Shown here in pieces: positions 33,607 through 47,237 of a stretch of DNA of 64,000 nt. How positions within the stretch are numbered: position 1 is the stretch's first letter; every line of letters starts with the position of its first letter. The position numbers and the translations under genes were made by a program. A model generated the notes under the pieces. It was given only the letters and a program-made list of their open reading frames with translations. It was not told the origin of the DNA and did no database searches. The DNA comes from Kwoniella bestiolae CBS 10118 (lineage: Eukaryota > Basidiomycota > Tremellomycetes > Tremellales > Cryptococcaceae), in NCBI RefSeq assembly GCF_000512585.2, contig NC_089246.1:1302001-1366000 (forward strand), in the 5' to 3' direction.

Positions 33607-36346
33607 TTACAGATCAATCAACAGTACTTCCTCCTTCTCTTCCTTCTCGATCGTCTTACCCGGAGCGGGCAATTCCGACGGCGCATCGGGGAAAATCTGC
33701 CCAGGAGCAGAAGGGAAGGAATTTAAGCTGTAGACACCAGCGGGTAGCTGGTTTTGGGGTACGCCGTTGGACTGCTGTTGCGGTTGATACGCTTGCTGCT
33801 GTTGTTGTTGTTGTTGCTGTTGTTGTTGGTTTTGATACGCTTGCTGAGGTTGTTGAACTGGTGGGTATGGTTCGTAAGACTGTTGAACAGGCTGAGAAGG
33901 TTGGTATGTCGGCTGTTGCTGTTGTGTACTGTCCCATTGTTGATATTGAGTACCATTCCAATGAGCGGGGGATGATCCCAATTGGGAATGTACCGCTGCC
34001 GGCGATTTGTAAGATCCCTGACTACTTGGTGCGGGAGGTGCGGAAGCCTGTTGAGCAATCGAATGAACGCTGGTAGTGGGTGAGGAGGGTGGATGCGAAG
34101 CCATAGGTACAGGTGGAGCACTTTCCTGCTGCTGCGGTTGAGGCGTTGGGTGTTCGATAGCCACTGATACAGGCGCAGGAGCACCGTAAGTCATGGATGC
34201 TTGTCGCTGAGGGGCGGGAGGGGAAGATGCCACCTGATGAGAATGGAGGGAAGGATGCCTTGCTAGACTGGCCTGTGTTTGAGGGTAGTACTGCTGATGC
34301 AAAGGTTGGACAGGTGATGGCGAGGTTGTTTCTTGCCTATAGGGATGTTGCTGAGTTTGGATTTGAGGATAATTAGGTTGGACAGGCATTTGAGGGTACA
34401 AGGATGGTGCAGCTTGGGTTTGAGGTGGTTGATAAGCTGGTTGAGAGGGAGGAGCGTATTGAGCATAACCGTTCGGAGCAGCATAACCTTGGGGAGCATA
34501 AGGATAGGCTTGTTGGGAAGGTGCATAAGCATACATCGATTGATGTTGCTGATAACGCCTTTGCTGCTCTTCTTGCATCTTGCGTGCCGAGTATGCCTGC
34601 TGACCATCTAAAATATTACCGTACAGTGATATAGCTTCGGATAGTTTGCTTTGCATTTCCGCGAGCATCTCTGCGATGCACCGGTTCAGATCAGCATTCG
34701 TGATCAACAGATTGAGCAGGCCTAGGTAGGAACCATGAACTCACGTTGCTTGGTGCTCTTCTCTTCCGCGTTCCTATGTAGCTTCTCTCCTAGCCCATAA
34801 GCCTGTTCCGCCAGAATATGGGCGTGAGGGAATCTTCTCAAATCTCTCTCGCCATACGCAGCCATTTGATCCATAGTGTTTGAGAATGTTAATATCGTCT
34901 CCGTCTCTCTAGGAGCAAGATCGAATGTCGGTAAGGGCTGAAACATCATAGTCAGCTCAGCATCTTCCGTCCTCAATCGCATCAAGGACAATGAGAGCTC
35001 ACTTTGTATTCCGGTTCATCGTAGCCAGAAGGGGCACTAGGTCTAGCTCTCTCCATGTCCCTCAAACTCGCTTCTATGGCCAATCTCAAATCTTCATCAT
35101 CCTCTTCCGCAGTTGCATTTTTCCTAGCTATGGGTGGTTCAGAACCTATGAAATTACTTCCACCAGGTTGCGATTCCGCCAAAGAAAGCTCAATAGCCCT
35201 TTGAAGATCCGCATCGAGGTCTGCTCGACTTCGAGGTGTTCGTCCAGGTACCGCTGGTGCGGGTCTGTTACAAAGCATATCGATCAGTTTGGGATACACG
35301 TGGACAGAAAGAGGATGAGCTTGAACCTACCCATCGGAAGTTTTGCCCTTTCCAGATTTGACCCAACAGCTCTCGCATACTCTGACTTCTTCCGTTATTC
35401 CGAATTTAGGTAATGCCATTGTCTTGCTCGAACATGCTTGATCGAATACCAGACCACAATTTCTACAATGGTGTTTACGATTCGTAAATGTGAAAGCGGT
35501 ACGACATCGCATACAGACATCACTGTCTACCCATGCAGGTGCAGTTGATGTGGTAAGAAGGTGGGATGGGACGGGTGCGGGAGGGGGAGGGAATTGGATG
35601 CCTTCAAAAGGTCAATATAGGTCAGCTCGTATGTGGCGACAGCAATGTCTTCGCGAAAGACAGCTGGTCACAAGCGCAATCTATGCACTCACCTGAGTTC
35701 TTCAATTCATTATACACATCAACAAAGAAGCTTAGTTCCTTTTTCGATTGGAACGCTAGAGCCCATTGTTGAAATAGCTTCAATAGCATCTGCTTGACTT
35801 CGGGACTAGTAGTCTAAGGTTATCCATCTGTCAGTTGCTTTCATTTGAATGGAAGGAGTTCATAAAAACGGATGTCTGTTTCCCATCTGCATTTCTACTC
35901 ACCTGAGATTTGATCAAGCCCGACAACTCATCTACAAACTCCTTACTAGCCACCTCGGCCAAGAAGTGATCCCCTCCATTCTTGATGCAGGTATCGGTGA
36001 GCTATGTCCAACGTATAAGCTTCCTTGTCTCGCTATTCCGAAGACGAAGCAGCTTACCCCCAAAGCGTACATCTGTACTCTACCGTTCTTCCCTGCTATC
36101 CTCCTTTTCAAGCTCTGCATAGCCATCTTAGGCTGTACAGCCTTGGACCTAATCATATCTGCTATTTCCAATGCTGTTGCTATATCCTCTGATTGGGGGT
36201 ATGGGAGATGTAGGGGAGAACATGCTTTCTCTATTTCACATAGGAGGTCAGAGCGGCGAATGATAGTAATGGACAGAAGAAGATGAAGACGTACCTGCTA
36301 ATTCCTCGAATTGAGGGTTGGTAGCTGAACCCCAAAGCCACGACAT
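33607..36346 (-). CDS. VPS27: Vps27, ESCRT-0 subunit
   Basis: Vps27 with Hse1 forms ESCRT-0, which binds PI3P and ubiquitinated cargo on endosomes and recruits ESCRT-I for multivesicular-body sorting. The protein of about 750 residues starts [17 protein letters not shown] (ATG at 36346). The VHS domain covers residues 5-145 ([51 protein letters not shown]). The FYVE finger near 170-235 has [18 protein letters not shown] and RVCESC, the complete PI3P and zinc signature. Two ubiquitin-interacting motifs follow ([24 protein letters not shown]), then a helical core. The tail is Gln/Pro/Tyr-rich with a poly-Gln run (33793-33830) and ends in EEVLLIDL, a C-terminal clathrin box. All expected Vps27 parts are present in order. 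Confidence 0.95.
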
Positions 36347-37400
36347 CTTGGCGAAGCTGACTGGAAATGAAGGTTGTTGTTATCCTGGTTGAGTTGCTGA
36401 TTTTCTATGACCTGTTGTTACTGCTGAAAGAGGATGAGTAGGTTGACTGAAGACGGGACGATGATATATGTGAGTTGACCAATTTGGGGGGGTTTGATAC
36501 TCCTTGAGGGAAAAGGTTTGCAGAAGACCTTGGATGAGCGCTGCTTGGATGACTGTTGACTATTGTTGAGCGATCCAATAGACCTGAATATCGACGATGC
36601 ATTGATGAAAGAGAGAGAGTGATGATGGCGGTGATACGGTGGATTACCAACGGTTAATCGTATCCATGGACCGGTGGATGTGGGTGACGCTATCGTCTAT
36701 AACACAGAGTGCCACATTCATATTTTACCGTGATCACTGTGCGGGGTTATCTGGTACTGTCGATTTAGTTCCGTTGAGTGTTCCATGTTGGTCTCTTCTA
36801 TTCACGCTCACTCAGCAACCTCAGCATAACAAGGTGTAACATCCAACCTCACCTTCACTTTACTCCTCTATCCTCACCTTATCGAACCCATCCATCTCCT
36901 ACTTCTTAATCGGAGTAGACAGATACAGGGAACGGCTCAAATCGATCACACATCATAGACTGAAAAACAGTATCCTTTCTCGATCATCAAAACACGTCGA
37001 ATCACGCCGACAAAGATTGATATTCGATCCCATCCCTTCTATTCCGCCCATCCTTCTATCAGCTACTCATAGATCCTTCTCGGCAACTTCATCTCAGATA
37101 TCCAACACATTCCTCAGCCCTCTCACCTAGACTCGAAAATACCCATCAAGTCGCGTTTAGCGAAGAGAACAATACCCCCCACTTCTTATCGAGAAAGTGG
37201 ATATATTTAGGAAGTTATCGCCACCCTAATTTAAGTGATTGTACCATTGTTATTTCGGATACTTCAGGACGTGTAAAAGTACTACAACAAGCATAGAATC
37301 TGATTTAGTGAAAAAGCTGTAATATCAGGATTAGTGTAGAACAACATAGAGAGTTTGAAGGTTCATCGGAAAGAAGAGAAAAGGAGGGTAATCAGCCAAG
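36347..37400. promoter_or_regulatory. Divergent promoter region of VPS27 and RPB1
   Basis: 1.05 kb between divergent starts. It has C/T-rich plus-strand stretches (36840-37130), expected upstream of a highly expressed gene such as RPB1. No exon seen; short ORFs are out of context. Confidence 0.45.
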
Positions 37401-40400
37401 ATGACAGTCACATTCCCATACTCATCGGCTCCGGCCAAGCAGATTAGGGAGATCCAGTTCGGTGTGATGAGTCCAGAGGAAATTGTGAGTGGTCTTTACC
37501 TTCATCTTATTGGTGTCATGGTGGAATGGGGAACTGTTGAGAGAAGGGGGGAAATCGGGGGTTTTGTACACTTGTGGATGGGTTGTTGTCCTCATATTGT
37601 ATGCATCCGCTTACACCCTCGGTTTTGCCATTCGCGCTTCTCAGAAAGCATTCTCTGTGGCGAAGATCGAATATACAGAAGTGATGGATGAGGCCACGAA
37701 CAGGCAGAAAGTCGGTGGACTGATGGATCCTAAAATGGGCAGTAAGTCGTCTTTCTGACCCAAAGACGATTGTTACGCTTGTTCACAAAAGAACAGCTAT
37801 CGACCGTAATTTCAAGTGTCAAACTTGTCTGGAAGGAATGGCGGAATGTCCTGGTCATTTCGGTCATATCGAGTTGGCAAGACCTGTCTTTCATGCCGGT
37901 TTCATCATCAAGGTGAAAAAGATCTTGGAATGTGTCTGTTACAGTTGTGGTAAACTCAAGGTCGACATGGTAAGCTCACCGTTCTTCCCTTCGAAAAAGA
38001 CGTGGAATGAGCAGATGTTGATTGGATGAGAATGGAATAGCGAGATCCAATGGTCGCAAATGTCGTTCGAAGAGTGAAGGCGCAACATCGTCTACGAGCT
38101 GTATGGGTTCTTGCCAAGGATAAGAAAGTCTGTGAGACTGATTCTTTGGAGGAGAACCCCGATGGAGATGCTACGGCGGAGGATCAGTTCATGGCTGAAC
38201 AAGGGAAACCGAAGGGTCATGGTGGATGTGGACACGAACAACCGTTGTGGCGAAAGAAGGGTCTGAAGCTTACCGGTATATGGAAACCCACTGATAAGGG
38301 AGAGGTCAGTATATTTGCACCCACTATATCCTTTTACGATGCTAATGTTCTCGATACAGGACACTGCCGAACCTGAAGAACGCAACGTACCTCCCTCGGA
38401 AGTCTACAACATCCTCAAAAAGATACCTGCTGAAGATCTGCATATCATGGGTCTGAACGCCGAGTACGCCCGACCAGATTGGATGATCCTCACTGTCCTA
38501 CCTGTACCACCAGCAGCGGTCCGACCATCCATTGCCATCGACGGAGGAGCCCTACGAAGTGAAGATGATTTGACGTATAAACTCCAATCAATCATCAAAT
38601 TCAACGGTATCGTCAGACGGATGGAGGCTGAGGGTGTACCTCCCAGTGTGGTGAACGAGCAATTCGACCTACTTCAATATCACGTCGCGACGTATATGGA
38701 CAATGAGATTGCTGGTTTACCTAGAGATCAGCATAAAGCTGGAAGAGCCATTAAAGCTATTCGAGCGAGGTTGAAGGGTAAAGAAGGTCGAATGAGAGGA
38801 AATTTGATGGGTAAACGAGTGGATTTCTCGGCTCGTACGGTCATCACTGGTGATCCGAATTTACAGTTGGATCAGGTTGGTGTGCCCAGGAGTATAGCTA
38901 TGACTCTGACTTATCCTGAAAGAGGTGAGATTGATCGATCGCCGCAGGTTACGCGAAGTGCGCAAGCTGACAAGTTGATCAGTAACGCCATATAACATCG
39001 TTTATCTACAAACTTTGGTCAACAATGGTCCTGCTACATATCCTGGTGCTAGGTACTACGTCAAAGATACCGGAGAACGTGTGGATTTGAAGTACAGGAA
39101 ATCTGGCGAACCTATTAGTTTGCAGTTTGGATGGATTGTAGAGAGGCATCTTAAGGATGGAGAGTAAGCTGGTCTCTTCCTATTGAATGAGATATAGCTT
39201 ACGCTATGTTTAGCTTCGTACTGTTCAATCGACAGCCGAGTTTGCACAAAATGTCCATGATGTCGCATAGGGTCAAGCTTATGAACTATTCTAGTGAGTT
39301 TAAGATCTTCATTCCGGTAGACTCAAGCTGACAAAGTGTCCTCCTAGCCTTCCGTCTGAATCTTTCAGTGTATGTATCAACAGCATCACTCGCGTATTAG
39401 GCTGACATTGTTCTTTAGTACATCTCCCTATAACGCCGATTTCGATGGTGACGAAATGAACTTGCAGTAAGTATCACATAGCCAATATCAGCTGAACTTC
39501 GCTAATCTCGATCATAGCGTGCCTCAATCCGAAGAGACACGAGCGGAGCTCAGTCAGATAGCATGGGTCCCCAGACAGGTACATATCTAAGCACCGAGCT
39601 GAATGTTACTCATGCTTGGGCTTACGTTGTTACTCTCTCTGCAGATTGTTTCGCCGCAAGCGAACAAACCCGTCATGGGTATCGTGCAAGACACGCTCTG
39701 TGGTATCCGAAAGTTTACCTTGCGAGATAACCTTTTGGATTGGCTGCAAGTACAGCATATTCTCCTTTGGCTAGTCGGATGGGATGGCACGATACCGCCG
39801 CCTGCTATTCTTAAACCCAAACCTATGTGGACCGGTAAACAACTTCTCTCGATGACGATTCCAAAAGGGATCAACATTACCAAGAAGAATAACGAGAAGC
39901 CATCGCCTATCGATGTGACCGATGAGAACGTGTTGATAGATAATGGTGAATTGATCTATGGTACCATCGTCAAGAACATGGCTGGTGCTGCCAACGATGG
40001 TTTGGTACACGTCATCTTCCGAGAATTGGGTCATGTCGCCGCTCGAGATTGGTTCTCAGCCTGCCAACAGATGATCAACTTCTGGCTGTTACATTACAGT
40101 TTCTCGGTCGGTATTGGTGATACCATTGTTGACAAAGCTACCATGGCTGGAATTACGAACCGAATGATCGAAGCCAAAGAAGCGGTCCAACGGTTGATCT
40201 CTGAGGCAGAAGCGAACAAGATGAAACCTAAACCCGGTATGACGATTCGAGAAACCCTAGAAGCGTCCATCGCGAATGAGTTGAACAAAGCGAGAGACTG
40301 GACCGGTAAAACAACGCAGGATAACTTGAAGGGCGACAACAACGTCAAACAGATGGTAGTGTCAGGATCAAAAGGTTCTTTCATCAACATCTCCCAAATG

Positions 40401-43400
40401 TCCGGTGTCGTTGGCCAACAGTTCGTGGAAGGAAAACGTATAACATTCGGTTTCAAGCATCGATCGTTACCCCATTTCTCTAGAGATGACTACGGTCCGG
40501 AATCCAGAGGTTTCGTAGAGAACTCGTATCTTCGAGGTTTGACTCCTCAAGAATTCTGGTTCCACGCTATGGGTGGTAGAGAAGGTTTGATCGATACTGC
40601 GGTGAAAACTGCTGAGACTGGTTATATCCAACGACGATTGGTGAAAGCTATGGAGGATCTGAAAGTTGGCTACGATGGTACGGTCAGAAACTCTGTTGGT
40701 GATGTCGTGCAGTTCTTGTATGGTGAGGATGGTATGGATGGTTCTGCTATGGAGAAGCAGGTGAGTAACTCACCTCCAGTTTGTTCAGGAGGATATTAGC
40801 TGATAACCCCCGCAGAGTCTTGATATCATTCGTCTATCCAACAAAGCCTTCGAGCGAAGATATAAGATTGACGTGCTGAGTGCGGATGGCGGATTCAAGA
40901 AGGGTGTTCTTCAAGCAGGTATCGATCAGAGTTCGGTGGAACTGCAGAATCTCCTTGATGAGGAGTTCCGTCAATTCGTTGAAGATCGACGTCTACTCCG
41001 AGACCATATCTACGTGGACGGTACTCCTGGTCATCCTCTTCCCGTCAACATCCAACGTGTCATTCAGAACTCTCAACAAATCTTCCATATTGATCCTAGA
41101 GTACCTAGTGATCTGGATCCAGCATATTTGATCGAGCAGAGAAACGCACTCGCCGACAGATTAGTAGTGGTGCGAGGAGATGACAAGCTGAGTAGAGATG
41201 CTCAGCATAACGCTACTCTCGTCTTCAACATGCTTCTCCGATCTCATCTTGCCACTCGAAGAGTTATCGAAGATTACCATCTCAACACCGAAGCATTCGA
41301 TTGGGTGATTGGAGAAATCGAACAGATCTTCAACAAAGCTATTGTGAACGCTTCGGAAATGGTTGGAACTCTCGCTGCTCAGTCTATCGGTGAACCCGCT
41401 ACTCAAATGACCTTGAACACTTTCCATTATGCGGGTGTAGCTTCCAAATCAGTTACTGGTGGTGTACCTCGATTGAAGGAAATCATCAATGTCGCCGTGA
41501 ACATCAGAACTCCCGCTCTCAACGTCTACCTGGATCCCGAGTACAGTAGAACGGAGGAAGATGCTCATCAGATCATGCGAAAACTCACATACACCCGACT
41601 TCGGGATATCACCGCCTCGGTCGAAATCTTCTATGATCCTAAACTCGATTCAACAGATATCGAAGAGGATCAAGACTTCGTGGATGCGTTCTTTGCCATT
41701 CCAGATGAGGATATTCGGCTCGAACTTCACTCACCGTGGTTACTTCGTCTGGAACTTGATCGAGCTAAGGTGTTAGAAGGTGGTTATGAGATGTCTCAAA
41801 TCGTCAATGCTATAGCTGAGCAAGTTGGAAAGGACGTATTTGTCATCCACTCTGAAGACAATGCCCCTAAGTTGATCATTCGATTGAGAGTTGTCGCTGA
41901 GAAAGAGGATGAAGAGTTATTAGGTGATGAAGATATGTTCTTGAAACGAATCGAGGGAACTTTGTTAGATCAAGTTGTGTTGGGTGGTATCAAGGGTATC
42001 CAGAGAGTGTTCATCTCAGAAGGGAAACAGGTCGTTCTGTCCCAACAGGGTGAATATGATCAAGCGAAGGAATGGTTCCTCGAAACCGATGGTATCAACT
42101 TGAAGGAAGTAATGGCGGTCGATGGCGTTGATGGACCCAGGACATACTCGAACAACTGTTACGAAGTATACACCACTCTCGGTATTGAAGGAGCCCGAAA
42201 CGCCTTGTACAAGGAATTGAACGGTGTCATAGAGATGGGTGGTTCTTATGTTAACTACCGACACTTGGCTTTACTTTGTGATCTTATGTGTTCCAAGGGA
42301 TCTCTCATGTCAATCACTCGACACGGTATCAACCGAACCGATGCTGGAGCGTTATCAAGATCTTCGTTCGAAGAGACTGTCGAAATTCTGCTCGAAGCTG
42401 CCGCCGTCGGTGACGTAGATGACTGTCGAGGTGTAGCTGAGAATGTGTTATTGGGTCAGATGGCACCTATGGGAACCGGGGCTTTCGATGTTTCGTTGGA
42501 CATGAACATGTTGAAGGATGTCATTGTGGATCATCGACTACCCGTTCAAAACATGTTGGCTGCCTCTGGTGGATTAGCGGGAGGAATGACCCCCGGTGGA
42601 GCTATGACGCCGTACGACAACTTCTCACCCATGTGGGACGGAGCGAAGGGATCGGTTGGCTCAGCTGCCTTCTCGCCTATGCAAACTTCCAATAACGAGG
42701 AAGGGGGCAATTTCCCTTATATGGGATACGGAACCTCACCAATGCATGGTGGGATGTCACCTGCAGCAGCTGGATATTCACCTTCTTCCCCTGCTGGGTA
42801 CTCCCCAACATCCCCATTCGCAGTCACCAGTCCTGCGTACTCCCCCACCTCACCTTTCGCAGGTGCCGGCGCAGCATCACCTTGGGTTCCCAGAGGAGCA
42901 GGTGGATATGCAGGTGCCACCTCACCAGCCTATTCGCCTTCCTCTCCTCAATACTCTCCTTCCTCTCCTCAATTCTCCCCCGCTTCGCCTTCGTTCTCAC
43001 CTTCCTCGCCTACCTATTCCCCCGCCTCGCCAGCTTACGCAAGTACTGGTGCGGGTATGAACAGAGCATCCCCTTACTCTCCAGCTTCGCCTGCTTATTC
43101 CCCGACCTCTCCTATGGGCGGTATGGGCGTGACCTCGCCACAGTACTCGCCTACTAGTCCTAGATATTCGCCTGCATCTCCTGCATTCTCACCTACCTCG
43201 CCGACTTATAGTCCGACCAGTCCGGCAGCTTTCCAGGCTACCAGTCCGAGGTATTCGTAAGTCCCCGTTTCTACTTACCCTGCAGTAAATACGGTAGCTG
43301 ATATATGTGATATGCTATGATAGTCCCACAAGTCCACAATTCAGTCCTACCTCTCCTACCTATTCTCCTGCAAGTCCTGCATACTCGCCAGCAAGCCCAG

Positions 43401-43654
43401 CTTATTCGCCTGCCAGTCCTGCTTACAGGTGAGTCATAATGATATTACTTTCTGCGCGATGGGACTCATGCTAATCGTTGGTGAACAGTCCCGCTTCACC
43501 CGCTTATTCACCTGCTTCGCCTGCATACGGCGGTGTGAACGGTACGAATCAGGCTAATGGACAGAGACCAAATGGGGCCGCAACGAATGGACAGGTCAGA
43601 CCTGGGTGGGGTAATAGTGGAAGCTATGGGGCTAGTCCCAGTTGGAAGAGTTGA
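37401..43654 (+). CDS. RPB1: RNA polymerase II largest subunit Rpb1
   Basis: The catalytic subunit of RNA polymerase II, roughly 1,800 residues in about 13 exons. The start [20 protein letters not shown] (exon 1 37401-37484) leads to the clamp zinc site [20 protein letters not shown] and [11 protein letters not shown]. Further landmarks: [54 protein letters not shown] and the catalytic magnesium loop [10 protein letters not shown] (near 39435-39465), split by introns that read through correctly. [16 protein letters not shown], the bridge helix [20 protein letters not shown], and the trigger-loop region [19 protein letters not shown] follow. The C-terminal domain starts near 42760 and holds about 21 Y/F-S-P-x-S-P units, interrupted by two introns (from 43259 and 43431). 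It ends SPSWKS at 43654. Confidence 0.97.
42765..43530 (+). repeat. Rpb1 C-terminal heptad repeat region
   Basis: By my count about 21 units of the form [YF]SP[TSA]SP plus a variable seventh residue. Position 7 is mostly Ala, Gln, Thr, Arg or Phe rather than Ser, and position 4 is often Ala or Ser. Three non-heptad Gly/Ala-rich spacers interrupt the array, and two introns split its last third. Confidence 0.85.
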
Positions 43655-44134
43655 TTGGGAAGAGGACAATTGAGTGGTGGTTGGTTATAGTGGAAGACGC
43701 TTTGATTTGTTCGTGGTGAAAGGTATCGGACCGTGTTGTTCATACATTTTGGATATATGACTAGTTTGGTTGAGTGACTTGACCTTTTGAGCGAGAAAGA
43801 GAAGGAGAGATGGAGATGGAGATGGTGACAACTAAACGATAAAAGACTTTGTAATTTGTATTATCCTTTCGCGAGAGAGAGACAGAAATCGCACTAATCT
43901 CTTCATTCATATTTAACCTTTTACCCCAAAATCAAAATCATCAAAATAATATAAAAATGCATGTTTCGTGGTTTCATACAATGCATATATGTGTGTGATA
44001 ACCAAGCTATGACAGAGGTGCAAAATGCAAGATGATACATTTTGTTCATACTTGATTTGGAATACAACAGGGATGTATTTGCACGACAATATTATCGTAA
44101 GTTGTGGTCTACTAGAGATGGTCATGACTACGGT
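43655..44134. other. Convergent 3' intergenic region of RPB1 and the polymerase eta gene
   Basis: 480 bp between convergent stop codons, AT-rich around 43900-44000, as expected for 3'-UTR and polyadenylation sequence. No exon seen. Confidence 0.5.
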
Positions 44135-47100
44135 TTACTTAGGTTTGAAAAACGCTTTTATTCCTTCCACTTTCTTCTTTCTCTTCTTCACTGTACTTCC
44201 TTCCCCGCCGTTGGATCTATTCGATGAACTTTTCGCTGGTCTCTTGCCATGATCACCATCTTGAAGGGATAACGCAAAGTGCCAATCTTCGTGTTCCTGT
44301 TTCAGCGCTCTCAACAACATCGCTCTTTCCTCTTCTTGTAGGTCTTCAGGAGTTGAGATCGTCTCATGACATTTCGGACACGTCCATCTCCCCACGTCAT
44401 CGGGAGGCAGGACTTGATTGACCCTAGACGGTCCAGCTTCTGCGATCTCATCCTCATTCACAGCTTCCGCACCCAATAGCACGTCATCATCATCTCCAAT
44501 CTCAATTGGCAATGATGTAGAACTGAGAGCCGCCAAGGAAGGCGATTCTTCCCTCTTGATAGCTGACGATTCTCCTCTCTTAGTCAAAAACGCATCTAAC
44601 CCCATCTTCTTCTTCCCAGTATGTAAGGTAGGTAATCTAGGTTTCTTAGGTGATGGGCCTGCTGAGCTGGAAGAGGGGGTGAGAGTAGGCGATAATGGTC
44701 TTTTAGCGAGGTTGGAGATGGTTGGAATGGTTGAGGAAGAAGATGAGTTGTCTGCTGATAGAGGGGGACGAAGGATCTGGGTATCTTGCATTGGGGTGCT
44801 TGAGCTGGAAGCTTTAGGTTGAGCAAAGAAATTCTCTATTCCCTGTTGACCACCTTCCAATCTCTCTAAGCCAGTAAAGGATAAGGCGATCTGCGTAACG
44901 AACAAGAGTCAGCTGCTATTTGTTCAGGAGAGGCAGGCAAAGCACTAACTCACATTGTTCAGCTTCATAGTTCCATTCTTCATTGGCAGAGTAGCTTCTT
45001 CCCATAATTTCCTGGCGTACTTCAGTATATACTCGGTGGATAGATGACGAGTGAATGGGAACGGAGTCTGTCTCGATCTCGACGGGTCGATACCTGATCG
45101 TCGACATCAGCTTCACTCAACTGTTTAGATTGGGTGTTATAATGCAGACTCGCCTTGTCTCGTACTCAATACCAAAGTCTTTGGCCACAATCCAGGTGCT
45201 ACCTCCCTAGCTTCCCTCAATCGTACATTCAATTCCCCAGATAACACTGATAACCAATGATGACCTTGTTCTGGTGTTCTCACATTCGGTCGAACATTCT
45301 TCGAAGCTAACATCGATTTCGTAGCTACTCTTCCTTTCACTTCGGTATGGTCAATACCCTGCAGAAACGATATTAGCCTGATCACAGACATGTTGGACGA
45401 GAGCAGCTGTACTGACCCTGAGTATATTGTATACCCATATACTCTCTTCTCCAAAGCGTGATTGCATCTCTTCTAGCGGAACGAGCCTGTCATTCAATGA
45501 TGTTTTAGCTTCCCAATCATTGATGGACGCTGGTAGAGCTGTACTCACAACATATCGCCAACAGTCTTCGCCCCATACTCTGTAGCCATAGCATTACCCA
45601 ATTTCCCACCGAGTGTCCGGATCTACCCGGTCCATTAGCACCGATACACATATGGAGGAGGGCGGCATCTTCAACTTACATCGGTAAAATCCCTATCTCT
45701 CAGAAAAGCAGCTGTAGCATTGGCTCTGAGAACAGTCTGATTGTTGGGTTTCTTCCAAGCCGAGCAGAGCTGTGATATAGTGAAAGTCAGCTATCCGAAC
45801 TACGGCAATGAGTCGCAAAGCTGAACAAACCTTTGCCATAGCCTTATTATGTGCGATGCCCTATCCAGAGTATTCACTATATCAGCCAACCATTCAATCG
45901 TACACTACAAATGCAGAGCATCCGCTAAGAAGCGCAAACCCACGGCAGAACACGTATAATGCAACTGCCTAAACACCTCATCCCTCGTATCTCTCATAAT
46001 TTCCGCCCCAATACACAAAGCCCAATCTTCCCAAGTATCATTGCTCCTATTCCTCCGTATCAAAGTATCTTCATCATGCCCATCATCACTCCTCTGTTCG
46101 GCTTCTTCCTCTGCCTGAGCTTGAGACGAAGTTTGGTCTTCCGATTCACCATTTATAGGGAACACGTTCCCCGCCTTTGACCAGTTGATAGGTGGTGGTG
46201 GAGGTAGGGGAGAATCGATCCCTTCAGGTGCGTCATCTGGGATGGTAGATAGGTATGGATGGAGGGTGAGGAGCTTTTCTAATACCATTGGAGTGAGGTC
46301 AAGGAAGGCTTCGTCGATAGATGCTTTTTCTGTGATGTCCGTACTATATCAGCTTTGATCGGAACGATCTCGTCATTCCTCTCTCTCTAAAACCCTTCTC
46401 TCAAAGTACGGTAGGAATAGAGAGACTTACCAATTTCACCCTTCGGTACCATCTCCTTGAAGATAGCCAAGATCTTCAGACTCTCCCTTCTGTAAGGATC
46501 CAAACTAACCTATTAGACGTACATGGATCCTAAATCAGCTATCCCACGATCCAGAGAGATGTAACGTAGCTAGCTGACTTACCTTATGTGTCTGAGGGTC
46601 CACCTCACCCCAATATCCAGCTTCGCTCTCCCCGTTCCGATAGGTCGCTACGTGCTGGACCACTAGCTCGGGACACATCTTCCTGGCCTCGTCTAATGTT
46701 GTGAACCTAGTCGAGGTATGAGCTTGAGCTACTTTCTGCGGAACAGTGAGTGATTCCAGATAGACTAGCTCACCGCTTGATACCGTATTTCCTCGCTGGG
46801 TAGTTGACAGCTATTATACTCTGCCATTGTGCACATATGAGGGGTATGTCGTCTGGTAAGCCGAGTCGGACTTGTTCGAACTCTAGTTGTTATGCGTGAT
46901 CAGTATATCACGGTGACTATGAGAAAAATTTAAGGAGAGGCAGGGCTTTTGGAAATGGATCGATGAGCTAAAGTATGACGGCTGATGGCTTAAAGATCAA
47001 CTCACGTGCATAGGCTGCATCGATATCACAATGAGCTATCGTCCGTAGAGGATTGCTAATCGATTGAGAGACATGAATGTGAGCTATGCGAAGTCTGGTA

Positions 47101-47237
47101 TCCATCAATCTTGATTGAACCAGATACCCAACTCACAACACGGTCATAGACTGAGGACTGAGCAGATGCCTATAAGTGACCGGTCCATTATCGTTCCTCG
47201 CATCCGACCGCCTCGAAGGTCCAGATAAGAATGACAT
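44135..47237 (-). CDS. RAD30: DNA polymerase eta (Rad30), Y-family translesion polymerase
   Basis: Polymerase eta bypasses UV-induced cyclobutane dimers. The start MSFLSGPSRRSDARNDNGPV (ATG at 47237) leads to YRHLLSPQSM and the first catalytic motif IAHCDIDAAYAQFEQVR; the second acidic motif is SIDEAFLDLTP. These carry the metal-binding Asp and Asp-Glu residues. The palm motif CSAGIAHNKAMAK with KPNNQT, and IRTLGGKLGNAMATEYGAKT (helix-hairpin-helix region), are also typical. An insert of about 80 acidic residues sits after SIDEAF, as in fungal homologues. The C-terminal tail has a UBZ zinc finger (CPKC...H-x3-H within EQEHEDWHFA-like context) for ubiquitinated PCNA and three PIP-like motifs: QQGIENFF, KMGLDAFL and a terminal GIKAFFKPK. 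About a dozen short introns. Confidence 0.93.

Noticed and set aside
33754..33975. Leu-rich plus-strand ORF
   Set aside because: It is antisense to the poly-Gln tail of Vps27.
38996..39300. Apparent stop in RPB1 at about 38993
   Set aside because: A GTGAGA donor and a CAG acceptor restore the conserved PERVTPYNI segment, so it is an intron and not a broken gene.
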